Source of the DNA: Enterococcus cecorum DSM 20682 = ATCC 43198
Lineage (GTDB): Bacteria; Bacillota; Bacilli; Lactobacillales; Enterococcaceae
Length of the DNA stretch: 64,000 nt
Assembly (NCBI RefSeq): GCF_000407565.1
Contig: NZ_ASWI01000004.1
Span: forward strand, 318,501 to 382,500
Reading direction: 5' to 3'
Part shown: in pieces, positions 56,691-64,000 of the stretch
Position numbering within the stretch: the first letter of the stretch is position 1
How the letters are laid out: every line of letters starts with the position of its first letter
Program-made: the position numbers and the translations under genes
Notes under the pieces: model-generated
Told to the model about the DNA's origin: nothing
The model's database searches: none
Seen by the model: only the letters and a program-made list of their open reading frames with translations

Positions 56691-57926
56691 TTATGCCCAA
56701 TCTCCGTTTCTGAAGACTGGTACGTGACTGCCATCTGCTTTGATGCCGTCGATATTCATTTTATCTGAACCGACCATAAAGTCTACGTGGGTTGTGCTGC
56801 GGTTTAAGCCTGCTGCAGCTAATTCTTCTTCGGTCATTTCGGTACCACCTTCTAAGCTAAAGGCATAAGCAGAACCAAATGCTAGGTGGTTTGAGGCATT
56901 TTCGTCAAATAAAGTATTGAAGAAGATAATACCTGATTGGGAAATAGGTGATGGGTCAGGAACTAAAGCCACTTCGCCTAAATGTTTTGCTCCTTCATCA
57001 GTTGCAAGTAATTCAGCAAGCACATCTTGACCTTTATCAGCTTTGAAATCAACAACTTTACCATCTTTGAATGTAAAGTGCATGCCTTCAATAATATTTC
57101 CGGAATAACTTAATGGTTTTGTTGAAGCAACGGTACCATTCACGTTGCGGCTATCAGGGGCGGTGAATACTTCTTCTGTAGGCATGTTTGCCATAAAGAA
57201 TTCGCCACGACTGTTATGACTGCTTGCGGCTTCCCAATGATGTCCTTTAGGTAAACCAATTGTTAAGTCTGTGCCTGGAGCGGTATAGTGAAGTGCAACG
57301 AATTGTTCTTCATTTAACCATTTGGCCTTTTCTAATAAATTAGCGTCATGTTCTTTCCAAGCTTGTACTGGGTCATCTGCATAAATACGTGTTGTTTTAA
57401 AAATTTGATCCCATAGTGCATCGACTGCTTCTTCTTCATTTAATTCAGGGAAAACAGTTTTGGCCCAAGCAGGACTTGCAGCAGCGACCACTGTCCAGCT
57501 ATATTTATTCGCTTGTAAGGCTTGCATTAATGGCGCAAAAGCAGCATTGTTTGCTTTACTGAAGGTTGCCAAACGTTTGCCATCAACTCCAGCTAAAGCA
57601 CCTGGGTCGTTGGAAACGAGGCTGATGCGGCTAGCCCCTTTTTCTAACCAGTCATTAGATTCTTCAATTTTATATTGTGGGACTGTAGCAATGCGGTCGT
57701 CTGCAGCATGTAACATAAATTCTTTAGTTATTACATCATCTGACCATTGCATTAAGACTTCAGCGGCGCCTAATTCGTAAGCTTTTTTTACGATTAAGCG
57801 AGCAAGAGGTGCTTGATCAACCGCAGCACGTAATACAATTGTATGCCCTTTTTGCACGTTCACGCCAATTTCAACAATTAATTGGGCGTATTTTTCTAAT
57901 AATTCTTCAAAATTTGGTAAAGTCAT
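56691..57926 (-). CDS. M29-family aminopeptidase (AmpS/PepS type)
   Basis: A 411-residue metallo-aminopeptidase of the thermophilic aminopeptidase family, releasing N-terminal residues from peptides in the cytoplasm. Conserved stretches include NMPTEEVFTAPDSRNVNGTV (about residues 249-268), GMHFTFKDGKVVDF, HLGEVALV, and THVDFMVGSDKMNIDGI at the C-terminus, which together hold the glutamate, histidine and aspartate metal ligands. The ATG at 57926 follows GAGGTGA; a GTG at 57935 lies inside it. It is alone in its unit. Whether it is best called AmpS or PepS is not decided. Confidence 0.92.
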   Translation of the reverse strand: MTLPNFEELLEKYAQLIVEIGVNVQKGHTIVLRAAVDQAPLARLIVKKAYELGAAEVLMQWSDDVITKEFMLHAADDRIATVPQYKIEESNDWLEKGASRISLVSNDPGALAGVDGKRLATFSKANNAAFAPLMQALQANKYSWTVVAAASPAWAKTVFPELNEEEAVDALWDQIFKTTRIYADDPVQAWKEHDANLLEKAKWLNEEQFVALHYTAPGTDLTIGLPKGHHWEAASSHNSRGEFFMANMPTEEVFTAPDSRNVNGTVASTKPLSYSGNIIEGMHFTFKDGKVVDFKADKGQDVLAELLATDEGAKHLGEVALVPDPSPISQSGIIFFNTLFDENASNHLAFGSAYAFSLEGGTEMTEEELAAAGLNRSTTHVDFMVGSDKMNIDGIKADGSHVPVFRNGDWA

Positions 57927-58176
57927 TTTTTTCACCTCATATAAATATTGTTCGTTTTTTATGATAGCATAGATTTTTAATAAAGAATAGAAGAATGCTT
58001 AGAAGTAAATAAGAAATAGCTAAGAAACAAAAGTAAATAGTATTAGTTATCTAGCTACGTAAATTAGAATTTTAAAACGATTCACTTAATTATATTAGGT
58101 AGATGATAAACAGAATGTAAAATAAGTATGATTATATAAAATGATAAAATATTTAATGATATTGTGAAATTAGATA
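57927..58176. other. AT-rich intergenic region
   Basis: Between the aminopeptidase and a divergent TetR gene. I see no gene, hairpin terminator or known regulatory RNA here; both flanking promoters must lie in or next to it. Confidence 0.5.
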
Positions 58177-58205
58177 TTGTACAAAGTTAAAAAACGGTCT
58201 AAAAT
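58177..58205 (+). promoter_or_regulatory. Promoter of the TetR gene at 58255
   Basis: TTGTAC, 17-bp spacer, TAAAAT. Confidence 0.55.
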
Positions 58206-58254
58206 AAATATAGGATGTTTTGGAAGCGATTCATAGAAATAGGAGGGATAGGAA

Positions 58255-58854
58255 ATGGCTCGTAAAAAAACAATAACCAAAGATCAAATTTTAAAAGCAA
58301 CTTATGAACTTGTCGCAAAAGAAGGATTGTCAAAATTTACTGCACGCAATATTGCGGCGAAGATGAAATGCTCAACTCAACCAATTTACTTAGAATTTAA
58401 AAACATGGATGATTTACGCTCAGCATTAATTCAAAAGATTTTTGATCATTTAGGAGAAGATGTACTACCAAAAGTACAGACGGGAAATCCATTGATTGAT
58501 TTTTGTTTGAATTATATTGATTTTGCAACAAAAGAAAATCATCTATATCGTGCGTTATTTATTGTTGGACATGGTGGTGAACCTGTTTTACAAGGATTTT
58601 CGTTTGATTATTTCAAAAATTCGGTTATTAAAGATACTGATTATGAAAAATTACCAGAAAAAGAAATAGAAAATCTTTTTGTGAATTTATTAGTGATAGC
58701 AAGTGGCGTTTCTTCATTAATGTATTCTGGGGTTATTGCACCTAATAGTCAACAAATTACTGGCATCTTAAATGAAGTCTTAAAGGCGGTGCAGGAGAGG
58801 CAAACTACTTACGATTTAAATTTCATCGCCCCACATCATCCAAGTGAAGCATAA
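58255..58854 (+). CDS. TetR/AcrR-family regulator
   Basis: A 199-residue regulator. The N-terminal domain has ITKDQILKATYELVAKEGLSKFTARNIAAKMKCSTQPIYLEF (in parts, about residues 7-48), a TetR helix-turn-helix with the TQPIYLEF recognition segment. The C-terminal ligand domain resembles the TetR_C_33 type. AGGAGG precedes the ATG. It is monocistronic, with its own terminator, and no obvious target adjoins it other than the aminopeptidase on the other strand. Ligand and target are unknown. Confidence 0.85.
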   Translation: MARKKTITKDQILKATYELVAKEGLSKFTARNIAAKMKCSTQPIYLEFKNMDDLRSALIQKIFDHLGEDVLPKVQTGNPLIDFCLNYIDFATKENHLYRALFIVGHGGEPVLQGFSFDYFKNSVIKDTDYEKLPEKEIENLFVNLLVIASGVSSLMYSGVIAPNSQQITGILNEVLKAVQERQTTYDLNFIAPHHPSEA

Positions 58855-58859
58855 AAAAT

Positions 58860-58897
58860 AAGCATTCAACCTGATTTGTAGGGTTGAATGCTTTTTT
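58860..58897. terminator. Bidirectional terminator between TetR and flavodoxin genes
   Basis: AAGCATTCAACC / GGTTGAATGCTT followed by T; the flavodoxin gene converges on it. Confidence 0.85.
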
Positions 58898-58899
58898 AT

Positions 58900-59352
58900 C
58901 TAGGCATTTTCTTCAACTGATTTAGCTAACTGTTTTGCAAATTCTTCTAAGTCATCAATATCTTCGTCTTCAGCGTTTAATTCAACTTTCACGCTGTCAG
59001 CCCCTTTAATTGCACCAGTTTTTAAGAAGGCTTGTTCGAAGTCGTCCACCGATTTACAGAAATAATCATAGAATGTATCGCCAGAACCACAAACACCAAA
59101 GACTTTACCAGATAAGTCCATTTCTAGTAAATCATCATAAAGATCGACAATTTCATCTGGTAGATCGCCATCGCCATAAGTATAAGTGGCCACGACGCAT
59201 AGGTCAGCATCTTCAAAATCACTTGCTGAAACATTTGAGCATTCTTCAATTTCAACATCGAAATCTAAATCTTCTAAGCTTTCTGCAATAATATCAGCAA
59301 TTTCTTCTGTATTTCCTGTCAAACTAGCATAAAAAATTTTTGCTAAAGGCAT
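58900..59352 (-). CDS. Flavodoxin
   Basis: A 150-residue, strongly acidic flavodoxin. The phosphate-binding loop is YASLTGNTEEIA (about residues 7-18), the FMN loops are ATYTYGDGDLPDE (about 58-70) and GSGDTFYDYFCKS (about 90-102). It is a low-potential electron carrier in the cytoplasm; partners are not adjacent. The ATG at 59352 has AGGAG 8 bases upstream. Length matches short-chain flavodoxins of lactic acid bacteria. Confidence 0.93.
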   Translation of the reverse strand: MPLAKIFYASLTGNTEEIADIIAESLEDLDFDVEIEECSNVSASDFEDADLCVVATYTYGDGDLPDEIVDLYDDLLEMDLSGKVFGVCGSGDTFYDYFCKSVDDFEQAFLKTGAIKGADSVKVELNAEDEDIDDLEEFAKQLAKSVEENA

Positions 59353-59474
59353 AATCTTCACTCCTAAAATGTATCTTCATGCAAGAAAATATCATACTTT
59401 CATACAAAAAAAGCGTATAACAACCTACTCAAAAAGTCAATTAGTTTCTACTTATGAGTATTTTCTAACTCTGT

Positions 59475-59503
59475 TTGTTTCGGTCCTAAAAATGTGCTAA
59501 AAT
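59475..59503 (+). promoter_or_regulatory. Promoter of map
   Basis: TTGTTT, 17-bp spacer, TAAAAT, about 30 bases before the map start. Confidence 0.6.
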
Positions 59504-59534
59504 TAAATGGATGAAGTTTGAAAGGAAATGAAAA

Positions 59535-60299
59535 ATGATTACTTTAAAATCTGAACGTGAAATCGAAATGATGGCACAGTCTGGTGCGTTATTAGCAGAT
59601 GTGCATAAACATTTACGAGATTTTATTAAACCTGGAATTACAAGTTGGGACATTGAAGTTTTTGTCCGTAATTATATTGAATCTCATGGAGGAGTAGCTG
59701 CGCAAATTGGCTTTGAAGGCTATAAATACGCAACTTGTTGTAGTATTAATGATGAAATTTGTCATGGTTTTCCACGTAAAAAAGTGCTTAAAAATGGCGA
59801 TTTAATCAAAGTAGATATGTGTGTAGACTTAAAAGGTGCGATTTCTGATTCATGCTGGTCTTATGTTGTTGGCGAGGCAAGTCCTGAAGTAAAACGTTTG
59901 ATGGAAGTAACCAAAAAAGCTTTATATTTAGGAATTGAACAAGCCAAAGTAGGCAATCGAATTGGTGATATCGGCCATGCGATTCAAACATATGTAGAAG
60001 GTGAAGGATATGGGGTCGTCCGTGATTTTATCGGTCATGGTATTGGACCTACTATTCATGAAGCACCGTCTGTTCCTCATTATGGCGAAAAAGGGAAAGG
60101 ATTACGCCTAAAAGAAGGGATGGTTATTACGATTGAACCCATGGTAAATACGGGGACTTGGAAGATGAAAATGGATAAAAATGGTTGGACTGCGTATACC
60201 CAAGATGGTGGTTTAAGTTGTCAATATGAACACAGTCTTGCTATTACAAAAGATGGTCCACGTATTTTAACATCACAAGGGGTAGAAGGTACTTACTAA
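59535..60299 (+). CDS. map: Methionine aminopeptidase, type I
   Basis: A 254-residue enzyme that removes the initiator methionine from new proteins. The five metal ligands are recognisable: aspartates in KVDMCVDLKGAISDSCW, histidine in GHGIGPTIHEAP, and glutamates in TIEPMVN and QYEHSLAIT. Near the C-terminus NTGTWKMKMDKNGWTAYTQD is a normal loop in this group. GGAAATG precedes the ATG. brkB and tagO follow at short distances, so they may be co-transcribed. Confidence 0.96.
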   Translation: MITLKSEREIEMMAQSGALLADVHKHLRDFIKPGITSWDIEVFVRNYIESHGGVAAQIGFEGYKYATCCSINDEICHGFPRKKVLKNGDLIKVDMCVDLKGAISDSCWSYVVGEASPEVKRLMEVTKKALYLGIEQAKVGNRIGDIGHAIQTYVEGEGYGVVRDFIGHGIGPTIHEAPSVPHYGEKGKGLRLKEGMVITIEPMVNTGTWKMKMDKNGWTAYTQDGGLSCQYEHSLAITKDGPRILTSQGVEGTY

Positions 60300-60313
60300 A
60301 AGGAAGGGTCAGA

Positions 60314-61258
60314 ATGAAGAAAAAAGACTCTAAGGAAAAAAAGAAAACCCCAAAGATAAAAACATTTATTGATTTAATGTCAGTAAGAATGCAAAATTCA
60401 GAGATAGGCGTCACTTCTTCAGTTGTCGCCTATTATCTGTTATTGTCTTTTTTTCCGTTATTGATTGCGGTTGGAAATATTTTGCCGTTATTCCATTTTA
60501 ATCAAAATCAAGTTTTAACCATGTTAAAGACAATGATGCCACAAGAAATTTACTTATTATTTGCACCTTCAATCAAGGCTTTGTTAACAAGTGGTTCTAA
60601 GGAGTTGCTTTCGATTTCAGCTGTGGCGACGTTATGGTCTGCGAGTAAGAGTATTAATGCTTTGCAAATTGCGATGAATAAGGCCTATGGGGTGACTGGG
60701 ACAACAAATTATCTAGTCATGCGTCTGGTGTCGATGCTTATGCTCATTCTTTTTTTTGCAGCGATTGTTGGCGTGGTTATCGTCATTGGGTTTGGTAAAG
60801 TAGCGCTAGATTGGATTCAGCCACATTTGAAAATACCTGATTCTATCATTACGACATTCCAAACCGTGAAGTGGCCAGCGACAATCATTGTACTATTGGC
60901 AATCTTAACTTTGGTGTACTGGATTATTCCTAATGCCAAAATTGGGATTCGTTCGGCTTTTCCAGGAGCTGTTTTGGCGACAATTGGTTGGTTAGGATTG
61001 ACGCAAGTATTTGGAATATATATGAAATATTTTGCGACGGGGTTTAATGGATATAAAATTATTGGGACTTTTATGTTATTGATGATTTGGCTGAAATTTG
61101 CAGCAATGATTGTGGTATTTTGTGGTGTTTTCAATACTGCGCTTGCTGAATATCGAACTGGTGGAGATTTAAGTCAACGCAAAGATCCGCTAGAAGTATT
61201 AACTAAACGAATGAAAGCACAATTATTACATTCAAATGAGAACGAAAGCGAGTCATAG
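60314..61258 (+). CDS. YihY/BrkB-family membrane protein
   Basis: A 314-residue protein with six hydrophobic helices, at about 35-60, 88-108, 135-165, 180-200, 212-235 and 245-270. YihY/BrkB hallmarks are the N-terminal SSVVAYYLLLSFFPLLIAVG and the NAKIGIRSAFPGAVLATIGW segment. The function is unproven; earlier claims of ribonuclease activity for the family were withdrawn in practice, and serum resistance was reported for BrkB. AAGGAAGG precedes the ATG. It lies 14 bases after map and 2 before tagO. Confidence 0.9.
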   Translation: MKKKDSKEKKKTPKIKTFIDLMSVRMQNSEIGVTSSVVAYYLLLSFFPLLIAVGNILPLFHFNQNQVLTMLKTMMPQEIYLLFAPSIKALLTSGSKELLSISAVATLWSASKSINALQIAMNKAYGVTGTTNYLVMRLVSMLMLILFFAAIVGVVIVIGFGKVALDWIQPHLKIPDSIITTFQTVKWPATIIVLLAILTLVYWIIPNAKIGIRSAFPGAVLATIGWLGLTQVFGIYMKYFATGFNGYKIIGTFMLLMIWLKFAAMIVVFCGVFNTALAEYRTGGDLSQRKDPLEVLTKRMKAQLLHSNENESES

Positions 61259-61260
61259 GA

Positions 61261-62415
61261 ATGGATTTTACTTTAGAATTTATTTTACACTTTTTGGCGA
61301 CAATGATGTTATCGGTCATTTTAACCCCTCTTGTAAAGTTGTTAGCTTTTCAAGTTGGTGCGGTGGATTATCCGGGAAAACGTCGGATTAATCAAAAGGT
61401 GATGCCGACAATTGGTGGATTAGCCATTTTTATTGCCTTTGCGATTGGATCTATTTGGCAGTTTCATGAGTATCTTTTTATGAAAAAAGTGTGGGCTATT
61501 TTGTTAGGTGCACTCATTGTCGTGATTACAGGTTTTATCGATGATCGCAAAGAATTATCACCTTTACAAAAATCAATAGGCTTGTTTATCGCTGCCTTAG
61601 AAATTTATTTTGTAGCTGGCTTAAAGATGGATACAATTAGCATTCCATTTATCGGGATGTTTCATTTAGGTTGGTTAAGTTTTCCAGTAACGATAATTTG
61701 GATTTTTGCAATAACTAATGCGGTAAACCTGATTGATGGCTTAGATGGTTTAGCTTCAGGGGTTTCGATGATTGCTTTATCCACGATTGGCATTGTAAGT
61801 TATTTTTATTTACCTGATAATATCGGTACGTATTTGGCAATGCTTATTTTCTTATTAGTGGCTGCGATATTAGGATTTTTCCCTTATAACTTTCATCCTG
61901 CAACGATATTTTTAGGCGATACGGGTGCTTTATTCTTAGGTTTTATGATTTCCGTAGTATCGTTGCATAATTTGAAAAACGTTACTTTTATTTCTGTGGT
62001 GACGCCGATGTTTATCTTAGGGGTGCCTATCACGGATACGGTATTTGCGATTATTCGCCGTAAATTTAATAAGCAACCTATATCATCTGCAGACAAAATG
62101 CATTTGCACCATCGCTTACTGTCTTTAGGTTTTTCACATCGTGGTGCCGTATTAACAATATATGGTTTAGCATTAACTTTCTCGTTTATTGCTTTGTTGA
62201 TGACTTATGCAAGTACACCAGCGATTATCTTGATGATTATTTGTACAATGATTGGTATTGAACTGTTTATTGAACTCATTGGGCTTGTTGGTGAAAATCG
62301 CCAGCCGTTATTGAAGACCTTGAAATTCTTTGGTAATAGTGAGTATCGTCATGAATTTTTATTAAATCGCTATGAAAGAAAAAAGGTCGAAAAAGAACAA
62401 AACCGTAAAAAATAA
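61261..62415 (+). CDS. tagO: Undecaprenyl-phosphate N-acetylglucosaminyl-1-phosphate transferase
   Basis: A 384-residue membrane enzyme of the MraY/WecA/TagO family, with about ten to eleven helices. The cytoplasmic active-site motifs are DDRKELSP (about residues 98-105), NAVNLIDGLDGLASG (about 153-167), FLGDTGALFLGF (about 217-228) and HLHHRLLSLGFSHR (about 281-294). It attaches GlcNAc-1-phosphate to undecaprenyl phosphate, the first step of wall teichoic acid or rhamnopolysaccharide synthesis. It follows brkB directly and ends at a hairpin terminator. Confidence 0.93.
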   Translation: MDFTLEFILHFLATMMLSVILTPLVKLLAFQVGAVDYPGKRRINQKVMPTIGGLAIFIAFAIGSIWQFHEYLFMKKVWAILLGALIVVITGFIDDRKELSPLQKSIGLFIAALEIYFVAGLKMDTISIPFIGMFHLGWLSFPVTIIWIFAITNAVNLIDGLDGLASGVSMIALSTIGIVSYFYLPDNIGTYLAMLIFLLVAAILGFFPYNFHPATIFLGDTGALFLGFMISVVSLHNLKNVTFISVVTPMFILGVPITDTVFAIIRRKFNKQPISSADKMHLHHRLLSLGFSHRGAVLTIYGLALTFSFIALLMTYASTPAIILMIICTMIGIELFIELIGLVGENRQPLLKTLKFFGNSEYRHEFLLNRYERKKVEKEQNRKK

Positions 62416-62424
62416 TAGTTAGGT

Positions 62425-62460
62425 AAGTCTTGATTGTTTGAGAACATCAAGGCTTTTCTT
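62425..62460 (+). terminator. Terminator of tagO
   Basis: AAGTCTTGAT / ATCAAGGCTT stem followed by TTCTT. Confidence 0.65.
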
Positions 62461-62477
62461 TTGGCTAAAAATAGTGC

Positions 62478-62483
62478 TATAAT
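62478..62483 (+). promoter_or_regulatory. Likely -10 box of the CopY-like gene
   Basis: TATAAT about 33 bases before the start codon; the -35 region (TTTCTT at 17 bp) is weak. No TACAnnTGTA cop box is visible nearby. Confidence 0.45.
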
Positions 62484-62515
62484 AAAAGAAACAGGCAGGC
62501 AAATGAGGTGAAGAG

Positions 62516-62938
62516 ATGATTAAAATAAGTGACAGCGAATGGGAAGTTTTGCGTGTTGTTTGGACCAATCCAGATTGCGATGCCCATTTGGTAAGCGAGG
62601 TCTTAGGAGGTTCTAAAGATTGGCAAAAGTCAACAGTAAAGACTTTGCTTGCTCGTTTAGTTAAAAAAGGTGCATTAAATACAACACGTGTTAGAAATAA
62701 GTTCATCTATACACCGACTGTGACGGAAGAAGAGGTCATTGTTAGTGCTACAGAGACACTGTTTTCTCATATTTGTGCTAAAAAAATTGGCCAAACAATT
62801 GCCGAGATGATTACCTCTTGTGAATTAACACCTGCTGACTATCAACTCATTCAAGAAGCTCTAGCACAAAAAGAGACGGTCGAAACAATTGAATGTAATT
62901 GTATTCCTGGTCAATGTCATTGTAAAGAGCATCAATAA
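62516..62938 (+). CDS. copY: CopY/TcrY-family copper-responsive repressor
   Basis: A 140-residue BlaI/CopY winged-helix repressor. The DNA-binding domain has SDSEWEVLRVVW at the start and WQKSTVKTLLARLVKKGAL (about residues 38-56). The C-terminal CNCIPGQCHC is the CxCx4CxC copper/zinc site of CopY. In the copper operon of enterococci copY precedes copZ and copA; here neither follows, and no cop box is seen upstream, so it is either an orphan acting elsewhere or a relative with another role. GAGGTGAAG precedes the ATG. Confidence 0.85.
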   Translation: MIKISDSEWEVLRVVWTNPDCDAHLVSEVLGGSKDWQKSTVKTLLARLVKKGALNTTRVRNKFIYTPTVTEEEVIVSATETLFSHICAKKIGQTIAEMITSCELTPADYQLIQEALAQKETVETIECNCIPGQCHCKEHQ

Positions 62939-62957
62939 CGTTAAGTGGGGGGAGCAT

Positions 62958-63491
62958 ATGGAATTAAAGAAATTAGAAGTACCAACATCATCCATAACTG
63001 AAGTGAAAAAATCACCCATGGATGTTTTTCAACAGGCACGTGACGCAAAAACCGGTGTCTATGTCTTTAATCGTGAAAAAATTGCTGGTGTAATGCTTAC
63101 CCAGCAACAATATGAAGAATTGCTAACAGAATTACATGAGTTACGTCAACAATTAAATATAAACCAAGAGCAAATGATGGTTTCTTCAGATGTTGATGGT
63201 TTGGAAAGTTTTGCTGATAATATTCGCGATGCATTAGTCACGGGCTCAAGTATTTCTGCCAAAAATTTAGACGAGCGTATGGTAGCGTTTGGCTTTATTA
63301 CTAAAAAGACAGGCTTTGGTGGTGTGGTCGAAATGCTCAATGAATTAAAAGAAACTGGAAAAATTATCTATCATTTACGTAAACGCACCGGTGAAAAGAA
63401 TGTAATTGCCGAAGTGATAGGGGAAGCAGATAATCAAACTAGCATTTTTGATAAAATTATTATTCGTAAAGTGTATTTGAAAACAAAATAA
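62958..63491 (+). CDS. Phd/YefM-like antitoxin-domain protein with a C-terminal extension
   Basis: A 177-residue protein. The first 65 residues follow the Phd/YefM fold pattern: VPTSSITEVKKSPMDVFQQA, then GVYVFNREKIAGVMLTQQQY and a helix. Such proteins are usually about 80-90 residues and paired with a toxin; this one is longer, with an unrecognised C-terminal half (about 75-177), and no toxin gene follows. It may act as a DNA-binding regulator. GGGGGAG precedes the ATG at 62958; the frame is open upstream into copY. The spacing of 19 bases to copY suggests co-transcription. Confidence 0.75.
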   Translation: MELKKLEVPTSSITEVKKSPMDVFQQARDAKTGVYVFNREKIAGVMLTQQQYEELLTELHELRQQLNINQEQMMVSSDVDGLESFADNIRDALVTGSSISAKNLDERMVAFGFITKKTGFGGVVEMLNELKETGKIIYHLRKRTGEKNVIAEVIGEADNQTSIFDKIIIRKVYLKTK

Positions 63492-63493
63492 AT

Positions 63494-63522
63494 TGACAGT
63501 TTTATCTAGAATGCATAGAATT
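63494..63522 (+). promoter_or_regulatory. Promoter of the cyclophilin gene
   Basis: TTGACA, 17-bp spacer, TAGAAT. Confidence 0.7.
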
Positions 63523-63553
63523 TAACTGATAAATAAATTTTAAGGAGAATTTC

Positions 63554-64000
63554 ATGGCTGAATTATTACAATTAGCTTTAGCCGAACAAAAAGGGCCTAA
63601 AGCATTAATCAAAACAAATCGTGGAGATATTTTGGTACAGTTGTTTCCAGAAGTAGCTCCCAAAACGGTAAAAAACTTTGTCGAATTAGCAAAGAAAGGT
63701 TATTATGATGGTGTCATTTTCCACCGCGTTATTCCTGATTTTATGATTCAAGGCGGTGATCCAACCGGTACAGGTATGGGTGGCGAAAGTATCTATGGCG
63801 AAAAATTTGAAGATGAATTTAGTCCGCAAGTATTTAACTTCCGCGGGGCACTTTCTATGGCCAATGCCGGTCCAAATACAAATGGCAGTCAGTTCTTCAT
63901 CGTTAATAATCAAAATGTTCCGGCACAAATGATTCAACAAATGCAAGCGGCGGGTTATCCTGAAGCGGCGATTGAAAAATATAAAGATGGCGGTACTCCG
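63554..64000 (+). CDS. Peptidyl-prolyl cis-trans isomerase, cyclophilin type (5' part)
   Basis: The gene runs off the right edge; 149 codons are visible. It starts [20 protein letters not shown] and contains the cyclophilin active-site motifs [14 protein letters not shown] (with the catalytic arginine), [13 protein letters not shown] and NGSQFFIVN. The enzyme speeds isomerisation of proline peptide bonds. No signal peptide is seen, so it is cytoplasmic. AAGGAG precedes the ATG at 63554. Confidence 0.95.
   Translation, partial: MAELLQLALAEQKGPKALIKTNRGDILVQLFPEVAPKTVKNFVELAKKGYYDGVIFHRVIPDFMIQGGDPTGTGMGGESIYGEKFEDEFSPQVFNFRGALSMANAGPNTNGSQFFIVNNQNVPAQMIQQMQAAGYPEAAIEKYKDGGTP

Noticed and set aside
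59010..59291. Plus-strand ORF of 93 codons opposite the flavodoxin gene.
   Set aside because: The flavodoxin frame has all FMN motifs; the antisense product is low-complexity and rich in His, Arg and Leu.
1..64000. tRNA, rRNA, CRISPR arrays, insertion sequences, phage genes, replication origin.
   Set aside because: I looked for them on both strands and saw no convincing example in this window.

Overview
The window is about 64 kb of AT-rich chromosomal DNA from a Gram-positive bacterium of the order Lactobacillales, most likely an Enterococcus or a close relative. This rests on the dlt operon headed by dltX, the rbsR-rbsK-rbsD-rbsU set, an oxaloacetate decarboxylase with separate biotin and small subunits, and a CopY-type repressor with a C-terminal CxCx4CxC motif. 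Ribosome binding sites are strong (AGGAGG-like) and promoters are of the SigA type. I cannot name the species from sequence alone. No rRNA, tRNA, CRISPR array, prophage or intact insertion sequence was seen.

Layout. 1-1082 is the 3' end of asnB. Then come a lipid kinase (minus), a CBS-domain protein, and the rpmG-secE-nusG translation/export block. An rbs operon (repressor, ribokinase, pyranase, permease) and an alpha/beta hydrolase sit between nusG and rplK. rplK-rplA and rplJ-rplL follow, with two L1-site-like hairpins and an L10 leader. 11-21 kb holds small membrane proteins, a TetR-controlled ABC exporter, cell-wall enzymes (a frameshifted SH3-amidase and an L,D-transpeptidase) and a large multidomain SseB/macrodomain protein. 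21.5-25 kb is a CcpA-controlled Na+-pumping oxaloacetate decarboxylase operon. 25-30.5 kb carries metabolic and redox genes and an ArgR-type-controlled ornithine carbamoyltransferase. 30.8-35.3 kb is the dltXABCD operon for D-alanylation of teichoic acids. 35.3-43.3 kb is a raffinose/melibiose-type operon (LacI regulator, binding protein, two permeases, alpha-galactosidase, sucrose phosphorylase). 43.9-49.5 kb is a compact polyamine operon (arginine decarboxylase, SpeE homologue, agmatinase, carboxy(nor)spermidine dehydrogenase and decarboxylase), preceded by a roughly 350-nt unexplained transcribed leader. 49.5-50 kb is a decayed SipW-like signal peptidase gene. 50-54.3 kb is a MarR-controlled heterodimeric ABC exporter. 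54.3-64 kb has zwf with a DtxR-type regulator, an M29 aminopeptidase, a TetR regulator, flavodoxin, map, brkB, tagO, a CopY homologue, a Phd/YefM-like protein and a cyclophilin cut by the window end.

How the parts fit. The sugar operons feed glycolysis and the pentose phosphate pathway, with LacI-family operators and cre sites visible at their promoters. The oxaloacetate decarboxylase adds pyruvate and a Na+ gradient. dlt, tagO, the amidase and the L,D-transpeptidase act on the cell envelope. The polyamine block can convert arginine through agmatine and putrescine to spermidine by the aspartate-semialdehyde route. It also carries a SpeE-like enzyme with altered active-site motifs and no speD nearby.

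The items most worth a second look are the SseB-macrodomain protein, the polyamine leader RNA with its altered SpeE, the A_AAA_AAA slippery frameshift in the amidase, and the paired L1-type hairpins before rplK and rplA.
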